Shown one piece after another: positions 35,363 through 43,461 of a stretch of DNA of 64,000 bases (position 1 is the stretch's first letter; every line of letters starts with the position of its first letter). The DNA is taken from positions 3,238,001-3,302,000 of the forward strand of contig NZ_CP126115.1 of NCBI RefSeq assembly GCF_030123505.1, given 5' to 3'. Below the pieces are notes generated by a model. It was not told the origin of the DNA. It made no database searches and was given only the letters and a program-made list of their open reading frames with translations. Made by a program: the position numbers and the translations under genes. The DNA is from Neobacillus sp. YX16. GTDB lineage: Bacteria > Bacillota > Bacilli > Bacillales > Cytobacillaceae.

Positions 35363-35617
35363 ATGAGTATACCAAAAATAATAAAACTGGTGAATGGCGA
35401 AAAGGGAAATTTAATTCGTATCACTTCTTTAAATCTTGACGGTGTGATGAGAAGAAGATTATTAGACTTAGGATTTGTGGCGGGAGCGATTGTCGAAGTG
35501 ATTAGAAAAAGTCCTTTAGGAGACCCAATTGCTTTTCGAGTCAGTCAAACCACTATTGCCTTAAGAAAAGAGGAAAGTTCACAAATAGAAGGGGTGTTGA
35601 TGGCAAATGGGGAATAG
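35363..35617 (+). CDS. feoA: FeoA family protein
   Basis: An 84-residue SH3-like FeoA protein, a small cytoplasmic partner of the FeoB ferrous iron transporter. The MRRRLLDLGFVAGAIVEVI and SPLGDPIAFRVSQTTIALRKEE pattern is typical of FeoA. AAAGGGGAAAGAT lies before the ATG. Its stop codon overlaps the start of the FeoB GTPase gene by 11 bases, so the two are probably translationally coupled. No clear Fur box could be recognised in the preceding 90 bases. Confidence 0.9.
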   Translation: MSIPKIIKLVNGEKGNLIRITSLNLDGVMRRRLLDLGFVAGAIVEVIRKSPLGDPIAFRVSQTTIALRKEESSQIEGVLMANGE

Positions 35618-36302
35618 TTACCGAATTGCCTTGGCTGGTAACCCGAATACAGGAAAGAGCACCTTGTTTAATGCCCTGACTGGATTAAGGCAGCATACAG
35701 GAAACTGGGCAGGAAAGACGGTATCGCTTGCACAAGGGAATGTTCAGTATAAGGGTAAGACGTTTAATTTAATTGACCTCCCTGGTACCTATTCGCTTTT
35801 TTCCAATTCAAGTGATGAAGAGGTTGCAAGGAACTATATTGTTTTTGAAAAACCTGATGTTACTGTAGTTGTACTGGATGCCACATCCTTGGAGCGGAAC
35901 TTTAATTTAGCCTTACAAGTTTTAGAAATGACCAAAAATGTGATCATTTGTATTAACTTAATTGATGTGGCGGAAAAACAAGGGATTAATATTAATGAAC
36001 GAATTCTAACTAACCGTTTAGGTGTGCCCGTCATTAAAATATCAGCACGAAACAAAAAAGGTTTTCCAATGCTGCTTGATACGATTGAACGGATTGTGAC
36101 GGGAGCAATTGAATGTCAACCTGTACAAATGACTTATCCGGATGATATTGAAGAACAAATAAAGAAAATAGAGCCAAAAGTATTTGAGCTTGTTGGAAAT
36201 CAGCTGTCTGCCCGTTGGGTTTCGTTAAGATTGCTGGATGGAGATGAAAGATTATTGAATGAGATCAATCAGCGATTTGGACAGAAGGAGGTGGCAGAAT
36301 GA
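35607..36302 (+). CDS. feoB: FeoB GTPase domain as a separate protein
   Basis: A 231-residue protein equal to the cytoplasmic G domain plus GDI region of FeoB. G1 is GNPNTGKS (11-18), G3 DLPG (57-60), G4 NLID (117-120) and G5 SARNKKG. In ordinary FeoB proteins the ten-helix membrane domain follows in the same chain; here a stop codon occurs after QKEVAE and the membrane domain starts anew in another frame with its own ribosome site. GTP binding and hydrolysis should gate Fe2+ uptake through the neighbouring protein. Confidence 0.9.
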   Translation: MGNSYRIALAGNPNTGKSTLFNALTGLRQHTGNWAGKTVSLAQGNVQYKGKTFNLIDLPGTYSLFSNSSDEEVARNYIVFEKPDVTVVVLDATSLERNFNLALQVLEMTKNVIICINLIDVAEKQGININERILTNRLGVPVIKISARNKKGFPMLLDTIERIVTGAIECQPVQMTYPDDIEEQIKKIEPKVFELVGNQLSARWVSLRLLDGDERLLNEINQRFGQKEVAE

Positions 36303-37672
36303 GTATTCAACAGCTTTACATGGAGGCACAGCAGCTTTCAAGTGCTAAGCTGAGAGATGATATTGTTCAGCAGCTCTATGAAAGAAGCCATCGTCTTTGT
36401 AGTGAAGGGATTAAGTATACAAAGTCGAAAAGGGACACAAGGACAGAAAAGCTTGATGCAATTTTCACTTCACCGATTTTTGGATTTCCGATTATGCTTA
36501 CGATGTTAGGTGTTTTATTTTATTTAACAATTGCGGGTGCCAATATTCCATCATCTATGCTTGCAGAGTTTTTCGGTTCAATGGAGAAATATTTAACAGC
36601 ATTTTTTAATTTTCTAAATACACCAGAGTGGGTTCATGGAGTCCTCGTCCTTGGTTTATATCGGGGCACAACTTGGGTGATAAGTGTCATGCTTCCACCC
36701 ATGGCAATCTTTTTTCCAACGTTTGCTCTTTTAGAAAACTATGGGTACCTGCCACGTGTTGCTTTTAATATGGATCGTTTGTTTAAAAGAGTGGGTGCAC
36801 ATGGAAAACAATCGTTAACGATGGCAATGGGCTTTGGCTGTAATGCAGCAGCTGTAATTTCTACAAGAATTATTGAATCGCCTCGAGAGCGAATGCTTGC
36901 GATTTTGACAAATAATTTCGTTCCATGTAATGGTCGCTGGGGAACGTTAATTGTATTAGCTTCGTTATTTATGGCTGCAAATTTTACTGGTGGACTTAAA
37001 TCACTTGTTACGACTGGAGTGATCGTCGGGATTGTCATGTTTGGTATTATTGTTACATTTTTTGTCTCATGGGTGCTCTCAAAAACAGCATTAAAAGGGA
37101 TACCGACCCACTACACGTTAGAACTTCCTCCATACAGGAAACCAAAGATTTTTGATACTGTGGTTCGCTCGTCGTTAACAAAATCATGGTCTGTTTTAAT
37201 GCGTGCAGTGAAAGTAGCTGCACCGGCAGCGATCCTAACATGGGTATTTGCGAACATATTTATTGGAGATACAAGTATATTGATGTACGCAGTTGAGTTT
37301 TTGGATCCATTTGGAAAGTTGCTCGGTCTTGATGGCTATATCATGATGGCATTTATTTTAGGCTTGCCAGCGAATGAAATTGTCCTTCCCATCCTGTTAA
37401 TGGGGTATTTATCAACAGGTTCCTTAACAGAGGTGGATAGCTTGGTCGATTTAAAGCAAATCTTTCTAGACCACGGCTGGACTTGGCTGACAGCGCTAAA
37501 CATGATGTTATTTTCTCTACTGCATTACCCATGCGGAACAACGCTTCTAAACATTTACAAAGAAACAAAGAGTAAAAAATGGACTTTCTTAGCCTTCCTA
37601 ATTCCAACTGTTATTGCAATACTTGTTCCACTTAGCATAACCCAAACAGTTAGATTCTTTGGCTGGATGTAA
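36299..37672 (+). CDS. feoB: FeoB membrane (Gate) domain as a separate protein
   Basis: A 457-residue integral membrane protein with about eight to ten helices containing the FeoB Gate signatures LLENYGYLPRVAFNMDRLF, the GFGCNAAAVIS segment and NNFVPCNGRWGTL with its conserved cysteine. It lacks any G domain; a 50-residue helical N-terminus replaces it. ATG overlaps the GTPase gene by 4 bases and has GGAGG 7 bases upstream (AGAAGGAGGTGGCAG). The three feo genes form one operon for ferrous iron uptake. No fragment suggests a recent frameshift, so the split looks settled. Confidence 0.9.
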   Translation: MSIQQLYMEAQQLSSAKLRDDIVQQLYERSHRLCSEGIKYTKSKRDTRTEKLDAIFTSPIFGFPIMLTMLGVLFYLTIAGANIPSSMLAEFFGSMEKYLTAFFNFLNTPEWVHGVLVLGLYRGTTWVISVMLPPMAIFFPTFALLENYGYLPRVAFNMDRLFKRVGAHGKQSLTMAMGFGCNAAAVISTRIIESPRERMLAILTNNFVPCNGRWGTLIVLASLFMAANFTGGLKSLVTTGVIVGIVMFGIIVTFFVSWVLSKTALKGIPTHYTLELPPYRKPKIFDTVVRSSLTKSWSVLMRAVKVAAPAAILTWVFANIFIGDTSILMYAVEFLDPFGKLLGLDGYIMMAFILGLPANEIVLPILLMGYLSTGSLTEVDSLVDLKQIFLDHGWTWLTALNMMLFSLLHYPCGTTLLNIYKETKSKKWTFLAFLIPTVIAILVPLSITQTVRFFGWM

Positions 37673-37679
37673 ATACTCT

Positions 37680-37718
37680 AGACACCACTGATTAGTAGAA
37701 AAAAGTGGTGTCTTTTTG
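37680..37718 (+). terminator. Terminator of the feo operon
   Basis: Arms agacaccact (37680-37689) and agtggtgtct (37704-37713) with a 14-base loop and TTTTTG tail. Confidence 0.9.
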
Positions 37719-37768
37719 TTAGTTTTGATTTTCTATGTCATAATAACAGGAAGGAGGAGGGAAGGATT

Positions 37769-38293
37769 ATGCGTTTAAAAGGTAAAAAAGTAGTTAGTCT
37801 TGTCCATCATGATTTTGAAGATCTTGAGCTATGGTATCCAATACTCAGATTAAGAGAAGAGGGAGCCGTCGTTCACTTAGCAGGTGAGAAGGCCGAGGAA
37901 GAATACATAGGAAAATACGGTGTACCGGCTAAATCGGATTACTGCTATAGTGATATTAATGGGGCGGAGTACGATGCCATTTTGGTGCCAGGAGGCTGGG
38001 CGCCAGATAAGATTCGCCGCTTTCCTGAAGTCCTTGCACTGCTTCAGCATTTCGAAGAAAACAAAAAGCCAATTGGACAAATCTGTCATGCTGGCTGGGT
38101 GTTAATTTCGGCAAAAATTTTGCAGGGTAAGAAGGTAACAAGTACACCTGGAATTAAGGATGATATGGAGAATGCCGGCGCAACTTGGTATGATGAACCG
38201 GTTGTGGTCGACGGACACCTCGTTTCAAGCAGACGCCCGCCAGATCTACCGGACTATTTACGTGAGTTTATAAAGGTCATCGAGCAAAAATAA
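37769..38293 (+). CDS. DJ-1/PfpI family (type-1 glutamine amidotransferase-like) protein
   Basis: A 174-residue protein of the DJ-1/PfpI superfamily. YDAILVPGGWAPDKIR gives the conserved loop and ICHAGWVLISA the nucleophile elbow, with Cys followed by His as in PfpI-like proteases and deglycases. The early Glu in DFEDLELWYPILRLREEG fits the conserved acidic residue. AAGGAGGAGGGAAGGATT precedes the ATG. It is a single gene after the feo operon. It could be a protease, a glyoxalase-like enzyme or a general stress protein; sequence alone does not tell. Confidence 0.9.
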   Translation: MRLKGKKVVSLVHHDFEDLELWYPILRLREEGAVVHLAGEKAEEEYIGKYGVPAKSDYCYSDINGAEYDAILVPGGWAPDKIRRFPEVLALLQHFEENKKPIGQICHAGWVLISAKILQGKKVTSTPGIKDDMENAGATWYDEPVVVDGHLVSSRRPPDLPDYLREFIKVIEQK

Positions 38294-38378
38294 GTTATTT
38301 TTTTAGCATTATTTCCAGCTTTTTTAGAGATACTGATTGAATGAAATGCTTATTCTTAATATGAGAGGGAGGATTCAA

Positions 38379-38645
38379 ATGGCTAATATTGAAGTAGGCG
38401 AAGTGTTTACCATTAGTGATGAAACAGATCAGGAGCAGGAAGTAGAAGTACTAGCCTCCATCAATATAGAAGGTACTAATTATGTCGCTGTAGGATTTGT
38501 AGAAGATATAAAAGAGGAAACGGAAGACGATATTGATATCTTCTTTCTAAAGGTCGACACGGATGGAGACTTAACCGCAATTGAAAGCGACGAGGAATTT
38601 GATAAAGTTTCTGCGGCTTTTGATGAGATTATGGATGAAGAATAG
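38379..38645 (+). CDS. DUF1292 (YrzB-like) acidic protein
   Basis: An 88-residue very acidic protein with the DUF1292 pattern: an early VFTISDETDQEQEVEVLASI, then YVAVGFVEDI and an Asp/Glu-rich end. In Bacillus the YrzB group is of unknown function. GAGAGGGAGGATTCAA directly before ATG 38379 sets the start, although the frame opens 14 codons earlier. It is a single gene with a terminator downstream at 38743. Confidence 0.82.
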   Translation: MANIEVGEVFTISDETDQEQEVEVLASINIEGTNYVAVGFVEDIKEETEDDIDIFFLKVDTDGDLTAIESDEEFDKVSAAFDEIMDEE

Positions 38646-38742
38646 TTAGAAAATAATACTGGCATTTGCCAGTAATTGTCTATGTTACAACGGACAGAGA
38701 AGGATACCATCATTACAAATCTAAAAAAGAAGTCTGTAACTT

Positions 38743-38776
38743 AAAAAAGTACCTCTGTTGATAGAGGTGCTTTTTT
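38743..38776 (+). terminator. Terminator after DUF1292 gene
   Basis: Stem aaaaaagtacctc / gaggtgctttttt with an 8-base loop, about 97 bases after the stop codon. Confidence 0.85.
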
Positions 38777-38857
38777 GTATTACCTAGAGATTGTTAAACA
38801 TGCAAATGTAACGGTAATCAAAAAACTTTGCATAACCAACCTTATTTAACATAATTG

Positions 38858-38893
38858 TGCAAAATATTTTGGCATAGAGCAAAAAATCTTTGC
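38858..38893. promoter_or_regulatory. Two candidate RocR upstream activating sites (permease side)
   Basis: Two imperfect palindromes: tgcaaaatattttggca (38858-38874) and gcaaaaaatctttgc (38879-38893). They share the GCAAAA-N-TTTTGC pattern with the pair before rocA (43365-43420) and lie 54-90 bases before the sigma-54 promoter at 38947. RocR binding is inferred. Confidence 0.6.
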
Positions 38894-38944
38894 GGTATTA
38901 CCTCGATAGGATAAGGTAAATGGATATTTCTAATGGGAATTTGG

Positions 38945-38962
38945 TTGGCACACTTATTGCAT
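38945..38962 (+). promoter_or_regulatory. Sigma-54 promoter upstream of the 49-residue ORF and permease
   Basis: ttggcacacttattgcat matches the -24/-12 consensus, with GG at 38947-38948 and GC at 38959-38960 and exactly 10 bases between. Palindromic activator-like sites precede it, and a RocR gene is nearby. It should start RNA near 38973, reading into the small ORF at 39099. Confidence 0.85.
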
Positions 38963-39098
38963 TAAAGAAGAACAAGATATAAAACTATTCTATGTTGCCA
39001 ATAGTGAAAATCAATAATTAAAAAAACGATTTGATTTATTGGAAATTTTCAGGAGGGCGCAGTTTCAGATTATAAAAAAATGAGGTGAGGGATATTTA

Positions 39099-39248
39099 AT
39101 GTGGGTCATTACGGTGTATTCAGAAAAGAATATTCAAATGTTTGAGTTTGAAAATCAAGAGGAAGCAAGAGCCACTTACATGAGTATAACAGGGTGCAAA
39201 TTTCTGAGTGAAGTGATCTACTATAATGATTTTGATGTAGTGGAATAA
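39099..39248 (+). CDS. 49-residue protein, first ORF on the sigma-54 transcript
   Basis: A short ORF with GAGGTGAGG 8 bases before the ATG. The product (MWVITVYSEKNIQMFEFENQ at its start) is acidic and aromatic-rich, with FENQEEARATYMSI looking like a helix between two strand-rich ends. I do not recognise a family. It is the only ORF between the sigma-54 promoter and the riboswitch, and no clear terminator separates them. It might be a real small regulator or nitrogen-stress protein, or a translated leader; its good ribosome site favours real translation. Confidence 0.65.
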   Translation: MWVITVYSEKNIQMFEFENQEEARATYMSITGCKFLSEVIYYNDFDVVE

Positions 39249-39362
39249 AGTATTTGACAAAATTTTCAATTTCTTAGAAGTATTGACAGTGTTTTAGGGG
39301 AGTTCGGGTTATTTTTATATTTTTGTAATAAATTATTTTACTTTTCTTAAAATAGCAACTAT

Positions 39363-39368
39363 TATAAT
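39363..39368 (+). promoter_or_regulatory. Possible sigma-A -10 box before the riboswitch
   Basis: A perfect TATAAT lies about 25 bases before the riboswitch. The -35 region is poor (TTTACT-like, long spacing), so it may need an activator or may not be used. Confidence 0.4.
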
Positions 39369-39391
39369 ATTGAAAATAGTTTCAAATTTCT

Positions 39392-39520
39392 AAATCGCTT
39401 AAACCGTTTAGGTACGGGGGAACCATATGGATTTTAATCAATCCAAGGGGTGAATCCTTTTTAAGGTAGGGCTACTCAGAAGGCCCGAATCCGACAGCTA
39501 ACCTCGTAAGCGTTTATGAG
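39392..39520 (+). ncRNA. c-di-AMP (ydaO/yuaA) riboswitch
   Basis: The conserved ydaO blocks occur in order: cgcttaaacc, aggtacgggggaacca, ggggtgaatcc, agggctactcag, cccgaatccgacagctaacc and tcgtaagcgttt, whose ends pair to form P1. Known members of this class turn expression off when c-di-AMP is high, and often precede potassium or amino acid transporters. Here it precedes a LysP-like permease, with a terminator hairpin downstream at 39550. Confidence 0.95.
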
Positions 39521-39549
39521 AAGGATGGTGGAACTTGTGACACGAGATG

Positions 39550-39594
39550 AAAGTGTCTACAATTCTATTTCCCATGACTTGTAGACACTTTTTT
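39550..39594 (+). terminator. Riboswitch-controlled terminator
   Basis: Arms aaagtgtctacaa (39550-39562) and ttgtagacacttt (39579-39591) give a 13-bp stem with a T-run, lying between riboswitch and permease gene. It is the likely expression platform. Confidence 0.9.
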
Positions 39595-39661
39595 GTTCCC
39601 TTAAAAGGTTCTCTAACTACCAGGGAATATTACTTTTCAAAAAGTAAAGCATTTATCTATT

Positions 39662-39675
39662 TGTAACCGTTTTCA
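39662..39675 (+). promoter_or_regulatory. cre-like CcpA box before the permease start
   Basis: tgtaaccgttttca matches the loose cre consensus WTGNAANCGNWNNCW completely. It lies between the riboswitch terminator and the permease start at 39702, where bound CcpA could block elongation. Inferred from sequence only. Confidence 0.45.
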
Positions 39676-39701
39676 AATAAAAAATGAAGGGAATGAAGTC
39701 C

Positions 39702-41189
39702 ATGTTACAGGAACGTGAAATAGAATTATTCCAGCAATCTGTAAATCAACAACAAGAACAGACATTAAAAAGAGAGTTAAAATCCAGGCATTTAACGATG
39801 ATTTCAATCGGAGGTGCAATTGGTACTGGACTGTTCCTCAGCAGCGGGGCAGCTATCAGTACAGCCGGGCCCGGGGGAGCATTGCTAGCATATGCTATAG
39901 TGGGTGCAATGGTCTTTTTTATCATGACTAGTTTAGGAGAAATGGCTGCTTTTATGCCAGTAAGCGGTTCCTTTAGCACGTATGGAACAAAATTTGTGGA
40001 TCCAGCATTTGGTTTTGCGATTGGATGGACCTACTGGTTTAGCTGGGCGATGACCATTGCTGCTGAGTTAGCCGCCTCAACCATGATCATGAAATTTTGG
40101 TTTCCGGATAGTCCTTCGCTGGTATGGAGTGCATCATTTTTAGCGCTTATATTTCTTTTAAACTATTTATCTGTTAAAGGGTATGGGGAAGGGGAATATT
40201 GGTTATCCTTAATTAAAGTTTCAGCAATCATTATATTTATTATTGTTGGCTTACTGATGATTTTCGGTATTATGGGAGGAGAAGCAGTAGGGTTTAAAAA
40301 CTTTACATTGGAAAAGGCTCCTTTTTCAGGTGGTATTTTAAGTGTTTTTGTTGTTTTTATTGCAGCAGGTTTTTCTTTCCAAGGTACGGAAATCGTTGGA
40401 GTTACAGCAGGGGAAAGTGAAGATCCTGCAAAAAATGTACCAAAGGCGATTAAAAATGTTTTCTGGAGAATCCTAATTTTTTATATTTTAGCGATTGCAG
40501 TGATTGGGCTTCTTATTCCTTATACCAATCCGAATTTACAAAATGATAGTGTAATGGTAAGTCCATTTACCCTCATTTTTGAAAAGGCTGGTATTGCCTT
40601 TGCAGCTTCACTTATGAATGCTGTTATTTTAACTGCGGTATTATCAGCTGGTAATTCTAGTTTGTATGCATCAACACGCATGTTGTATTCGATGGCGAAA
40701 GCTGGACAAGCACCAGGGATTTTTGGAAAACTAAACAACCGAGGTGTACCAGTTGCAGGTATGATTTTAACATGCGCTATAGGTGCCCTTGCCTTTTTAG
40801 CTTCCTTTTTTGGTGATGGTACAGTCTATATCTGGTTAATGAACGCGATCAGTATAACTGGATTTATCTTTTGGCTTGGTATTTCTATCAGTCATTATCG
40901 GTTCCGAAAAGCCCTTATCGCTCAAGGGCATTCATTAGACAAATTACCGTATAGGGCAAAATGGTTTCCGATTGGGCCTATCTTTGCTATTGCTTGTGGA
41001 ATTATCGTCATAGTAGCCCAAAATTTCCAAGCCTTTCTTGCCGAACAGATAGATTGGGGCGGTGTTGTAGCAGCTTACTTGGGTATTCCGTTTTTCCTTA
41101 GTTTATATTTTGGATATAAACTGATTAAGAAAACGAAAGTGGTTAAACTTGAGGAAGTTGAGTTTGACTTTGACAAAAAATATAATTAA
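39702..41189 (+). CDS. LysP-like basic amino acid permease (APC family)
   Basis: A 495-residue cytoplasmic membrane protein with about 12 hydrophobic segments. The sequence closely resembles E. coli LysP: LKSRHLTMISIGGAIGTGLF in TM1, GFSFQGTEIVGVTAGESEDP in TM6 and the following loop, and SPFTLIFEKAGI. Substrate may be lysine, arginine or ornithine; nearby RocR sites favour the latter two. GAAGGGA lies before ATG 39702, and the frame is also open from ATG 39684. Control appears layered: sigma-54/RocR-like promoter far upstream, c-di-AMP riboswitch and a cre box. It ends in a strong terminator. Confidence 0.88.
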   Translation: MLQEREIELFQQSVNQQQEQTLKRELKSRHLTMISIGGAIGTGLFLSSGAAISTAGPGGALLAYAIVGAMVFFIMTSLGEMAAFMPVSGSFSTYGTKFVDPAFGFAIGWTYWFSWAMTIAAELAASTMIMKFWFPDSPSLVWSASFLALIFLLNYLSVKGYGEGEYWLSLIKVSAIIIFIIVGLLMIFGIMGGEAVGFKNFTLEKAPFSGGILSVFVVFIAAGFSFQGTEIVGVTAGESEDPAKNVPKAIKNVFWRILIFYILAIAVIGLLIPYTNPNLQNDSVMVSPFTLIFEKAGIAFAASLMNAVILTAVLSAGNSSLYASTRMLYSMAKAGQAPGIFGKLNNRGVPVAGMILTCAIGALAFLASFFGDGTVYIWLMNAISITGFIFWLGISISHYRFRKALIAQGHSLDKLPYRAKWFPIGPIFAIACGIIVIVAQNFQAFLAEQIDWGGVVAAYLGIPFFLSLYFGYKLIKKTKVVKLEEVEFDFDKKYN

Positions 41190-41228
41190 TCATAAACGTG
41201 TCTTTGTTGAAAATCGAGAAGAATATTC

Positions 41229-41264
41229 AGGCTCTTAGGTATGATCCTAAGAGCCTGTTTTTTT
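41229..41264 (+). terminator. Terminator after the permease gene
   Basis: A perfect 12-bp stem caggctcttagg / cctaagagcctg with a 6-base loop and T8. Confidence 0.95.
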
Positions 41265-41340
41265 AGGCTCTGTTATATTTTCTTGTTGATATATAACCAT
41301 TAACTAACCGGTCACTAATGAATGCTATGAGTGTTAGCAT

Positions 41341-41387
41341 AAAAAAATGACTCAAAGGAGTCGTAATTCAACGACCTTTTGAGTCAC
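41341..41387 (-). terminator. Terminator of the minus-strand secreted protein gene
   Basis: On the minus strand tgactcaaaaggtcg pairs with cgactcctttgagtca and is followed by T7. It lies 24 bases after the stop codon of the gene at 41411-41785. Confidence 0.88.
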
Positions 41388-41410
41388 CCTCTTTTGACTG
41401 AATGATAGTT

Positions 41411-41785
41411 CTAATTGCCTAGAAATACAAAAGCGTAAAATTTGATATTTCCATCTTTTGTAAAAGGAATGCCCACTAACACGGGAGCACCATCAACTTT
41501 AATTACCTCGACAGTGTTTGCACCATTCCACTTAATACCTTGTGACATAAGGTCTTTACGTGCACCTTTAAATACATCAGTTTTTAATAGATCAGAAACA
41601 ATTTTATTCCTCTCTGATCCAGTAAGTGGCTTCAAGTCTTCACAACCGCAACCAGGGGGGTGTTCAAAATCAGGTACTGGACCTAAAAACACAACATTTT
41701 GTGCTGCCTGTACAGGATTTCCTGGACCTACTAACATTAATAAAACAATTAAACTAGTACAAAGTAAGGTTAATATCTTCTTCAT
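41411..41785 (-). CDS. Small secreted protein with HPPGCGCE motif, function unknown
   Basis: A 124-residue protein with a clear signal peptide (Lys-Lys start, a hydrophobic core at about 5-20, and a likely cleavage after VQA-A near residue 28). The mature part of about 96 residues opens with a Pro/Gly-rich loop containing two cysteines (HPPGCGCEDL). It continues as a helical LTGSERNKIVSDLLKTDVF and ends strand-rich (VLVGIPF, KFYAFVFLG). I recognise no functional family. AAAGGAGGAAAATGA precedes the ATG. It is a single gene downstream of rocR in the same direction, with its own terminator. Confidence 0.75.
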   Translation of the reverse strand: MKKILTLLCTSLIVLLMLVGPGNPVQAAQNVVFLGPVPDFEHPPGCGCEDLKPLTGSERNKIVSDLLKTDVFKGARKDLMSQGIKWNGANTVEVIKVDGAPVLVGIPFTKDGNIKFYAFVFLGN

Positions 41786-41885
41786 TCATTTTCCTCCTTT
41801 TTATGGTCTACTTATATATTCCTTTATAAATCGACAATTTCCTGCAAATATTTTGAATAATTTCGGACATTTTTAGCAAATCTTG

Positions 41886-43310
41886 TTAATCTTGCTTTAT
41901 TTTTAGTTTTTTCATCCGATATTGAAGGCTTTGACGGCTTAATCCTAGTACATCTGCAGTTTTTGAAATGTTGTAATCATTATTTTTCCAGACATGTTCA
42001 ATATAGGACTTTTCAAAGTATTCCATTTGATCCTTCAGTAAAGCTGTCGTATCTGTCCGTTCTTTCAAAAACACATCTACAGAAACAGAAGGAGTGTTCC
42101 TTTCTTTTACTTGCAATTTGCTACGATATTGAAAGGGGAGATGCGAGTATTCAATGATTTCTTCATCCTCCATAATAATATTCATTGCCGCTTCAATAAT
42201 ATGTTCAAGCTCTCGAACATTCCCGTGCCAATCATACTCCAAAAATGATTGTTTCACTTCATCTGATAAGCACTTTACATTCATTTGGAAACGCTCATTG
42301 TATTTCTTAATAAAATCTTGGACGAGGGGTGGAATATCTTCTTTACGCTCTCTTAAAGGCGGAATGAAGACAGTAACAACTCCAAGACGATAATATAAGT
42401 CTTTACGCAGATGATTATTGGTTATTGCATCAATTGGGTCCTCGTTGGTATTTGCAATCACCCGAACATCAATCGGGGTGTCCTTTGTATCCCCAACCCG
42501 GCGGATGGTTTTTTCTTGAAGTGCACGAAGCAATTTAGCCTGAAGATTTAGATTAAGTGAATTAATCTCATCAAGTAACAAGGTACCGCCATTTGCCTGT
42601 TCGAATAATCCTGGCTGGTCAATGGCCCCTGTGAATGCACCACGCTTTGTTCCGAATAGAAGACTTTCAATTAAATTATCAGGCAATGCAGCGCAGTTTT
42701 GGGAGATGAAAGGGCCCGAAAATCGGTTGCTTGCATTATGAATACTCTGGGCAAACAGCTCTTTTCCAGTTCCAGTTTCTCCCACAATTAAGACGTAAGA
42801 AGATGTCCGTGCTGCACGCTTGGCACCTTCAATGACTTCCTTAATAGCTGTACTGTTTCCAGTAATACTATCAAAAGTATATCTAGTGCTTCCTTTACGG
42901 GTGATATTCCCTTTTATTAACCGTTCAAGCTTTGTCACATCATTGGCGATTTCAACTGCACCCAGCAGCTCTTCGTTTTCATAAATAGGAATCGTATTGT
43001 TGTTGGTTGTAATTTCACGGCCTTTGTTATTAAAATAAGTTTGTTTAACATTCTTTGTCTCTTTTCTATCTTGGAGCACTTTTACAAGTGTACTAGATTG
43101 ATTTTCTTTAAACATAAAGACGTCTAATAAATTCTTATTCATCACATCTAGAAGGTCCATCGATTCAATTTGGGCCATTTTATTATTATAGATAACCGTA
43201 TTCCCTGAAGCATCTACTGCATGGACCCCAACATCCACTTCGTCTAAAATCCTTTTATACATTGAATTAAGATATTGCAAATATTGGATGGTCATTTTCA
43301 TATTTTCCAT
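41886..43310 (-). CDS. rocR: RocR, sigma-54-dependent activator of arginine/ornithine catabolism
   Basis: A 474-residue enhancer-binding protein. The N-terminal PAS-type sensor (DEVDVGVHAVDASGNTVIYN onward) closely follows Bacillus RocR, whose inducers are ornithine or citrulline. The AAA+ domain has GETGTGKE (Walker A), the sigma-54-contact loop GAFTGA and GGTLLLDEINSLN (Walker B). The C-terminus has a Fis-type helix-turn-helix (ISKTADVLGLSRQSLQYRMKK). ATAAGGGGAATACTCTC before ATG 43310 sets the start; the frame is open 33 codons further, overlapping the UAS region. It is divergent from rocA, its target. Confidence 0.95.
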   Translation of the reverse strand: MENMKMTIQYLQYLNSMYKRILDEVDVGVHAVDASGNTVIYNNKMAQIESMDLLDVMNKNLLDVFMFKENQSSTLVKVLQDRKETKNVKQTYFNNKGREITTNNNTIPIYENEELLGAVEIANDVTKLERLIKGNITRKGSTRYTFDSITGNSTAIKEVIEGAKRAARTSSYVLIVGETGTGKELFAQSIHNASNRFSGPFISQNCAALPDNLIESLLFGTKRGAFTGAIDQPGLFEQANGGTLLLDEINSLNLNLQAKLLRALQEKTIRRVGDTKDTPIDVRVIANTNEDPIDAITNNHLRKDLYYRLGVVTVFIPPLRERKEDIPPLVQDFIKKYNERFQMNVKCLSDEVKQSFLEYDWHGNVRELEHIIEAAMNIIMEDEEIIEYSHLPFQYRSKLQVKERNTPSVSVDVFLKERTDTTALLKDQMEYFEKSYIEHVWKNNDYNISKTADVLGLSRQSLQYRMKKLKIKQD

Positions 43311-43364
43311 GAGAGTATTCCCCTTATTGTTTATGTTTCTATTAAAACAGAAAATACAAAACAG

Positions 43365-43420
43365 TGCAAAATAATTTTGCGTTTCTAAATAAATAATAAT
43401 TTTGCGCAAAAATATTTTGC
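43365..43420. promoter_or_regulatory. Two RocR upstream activating sites before rocA
   Basis: Palindromes tgcaaaataattttgc (43365-43380) and gcaaaaatattttgc (43406-43420), centred about 40 bases apart, between rocR and rocA. They match the pair at 38858-38893 and lie 43-100 bases before the sigma-54 promoter. Confidence 0.75.
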
Positions 43421-43461
43421 GGTTACTAATATAAAAACCTTATTAATAAAGCATTTTATGT

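Noticed and set aside
43311..43409. 33-codon N-terminal extension of rocR
   Set aside because: No ribosome site at 43409 and it would cover the activator palindromes; ATG 43310 has AAGGGGAA and aligns with RocR-type N-termini.
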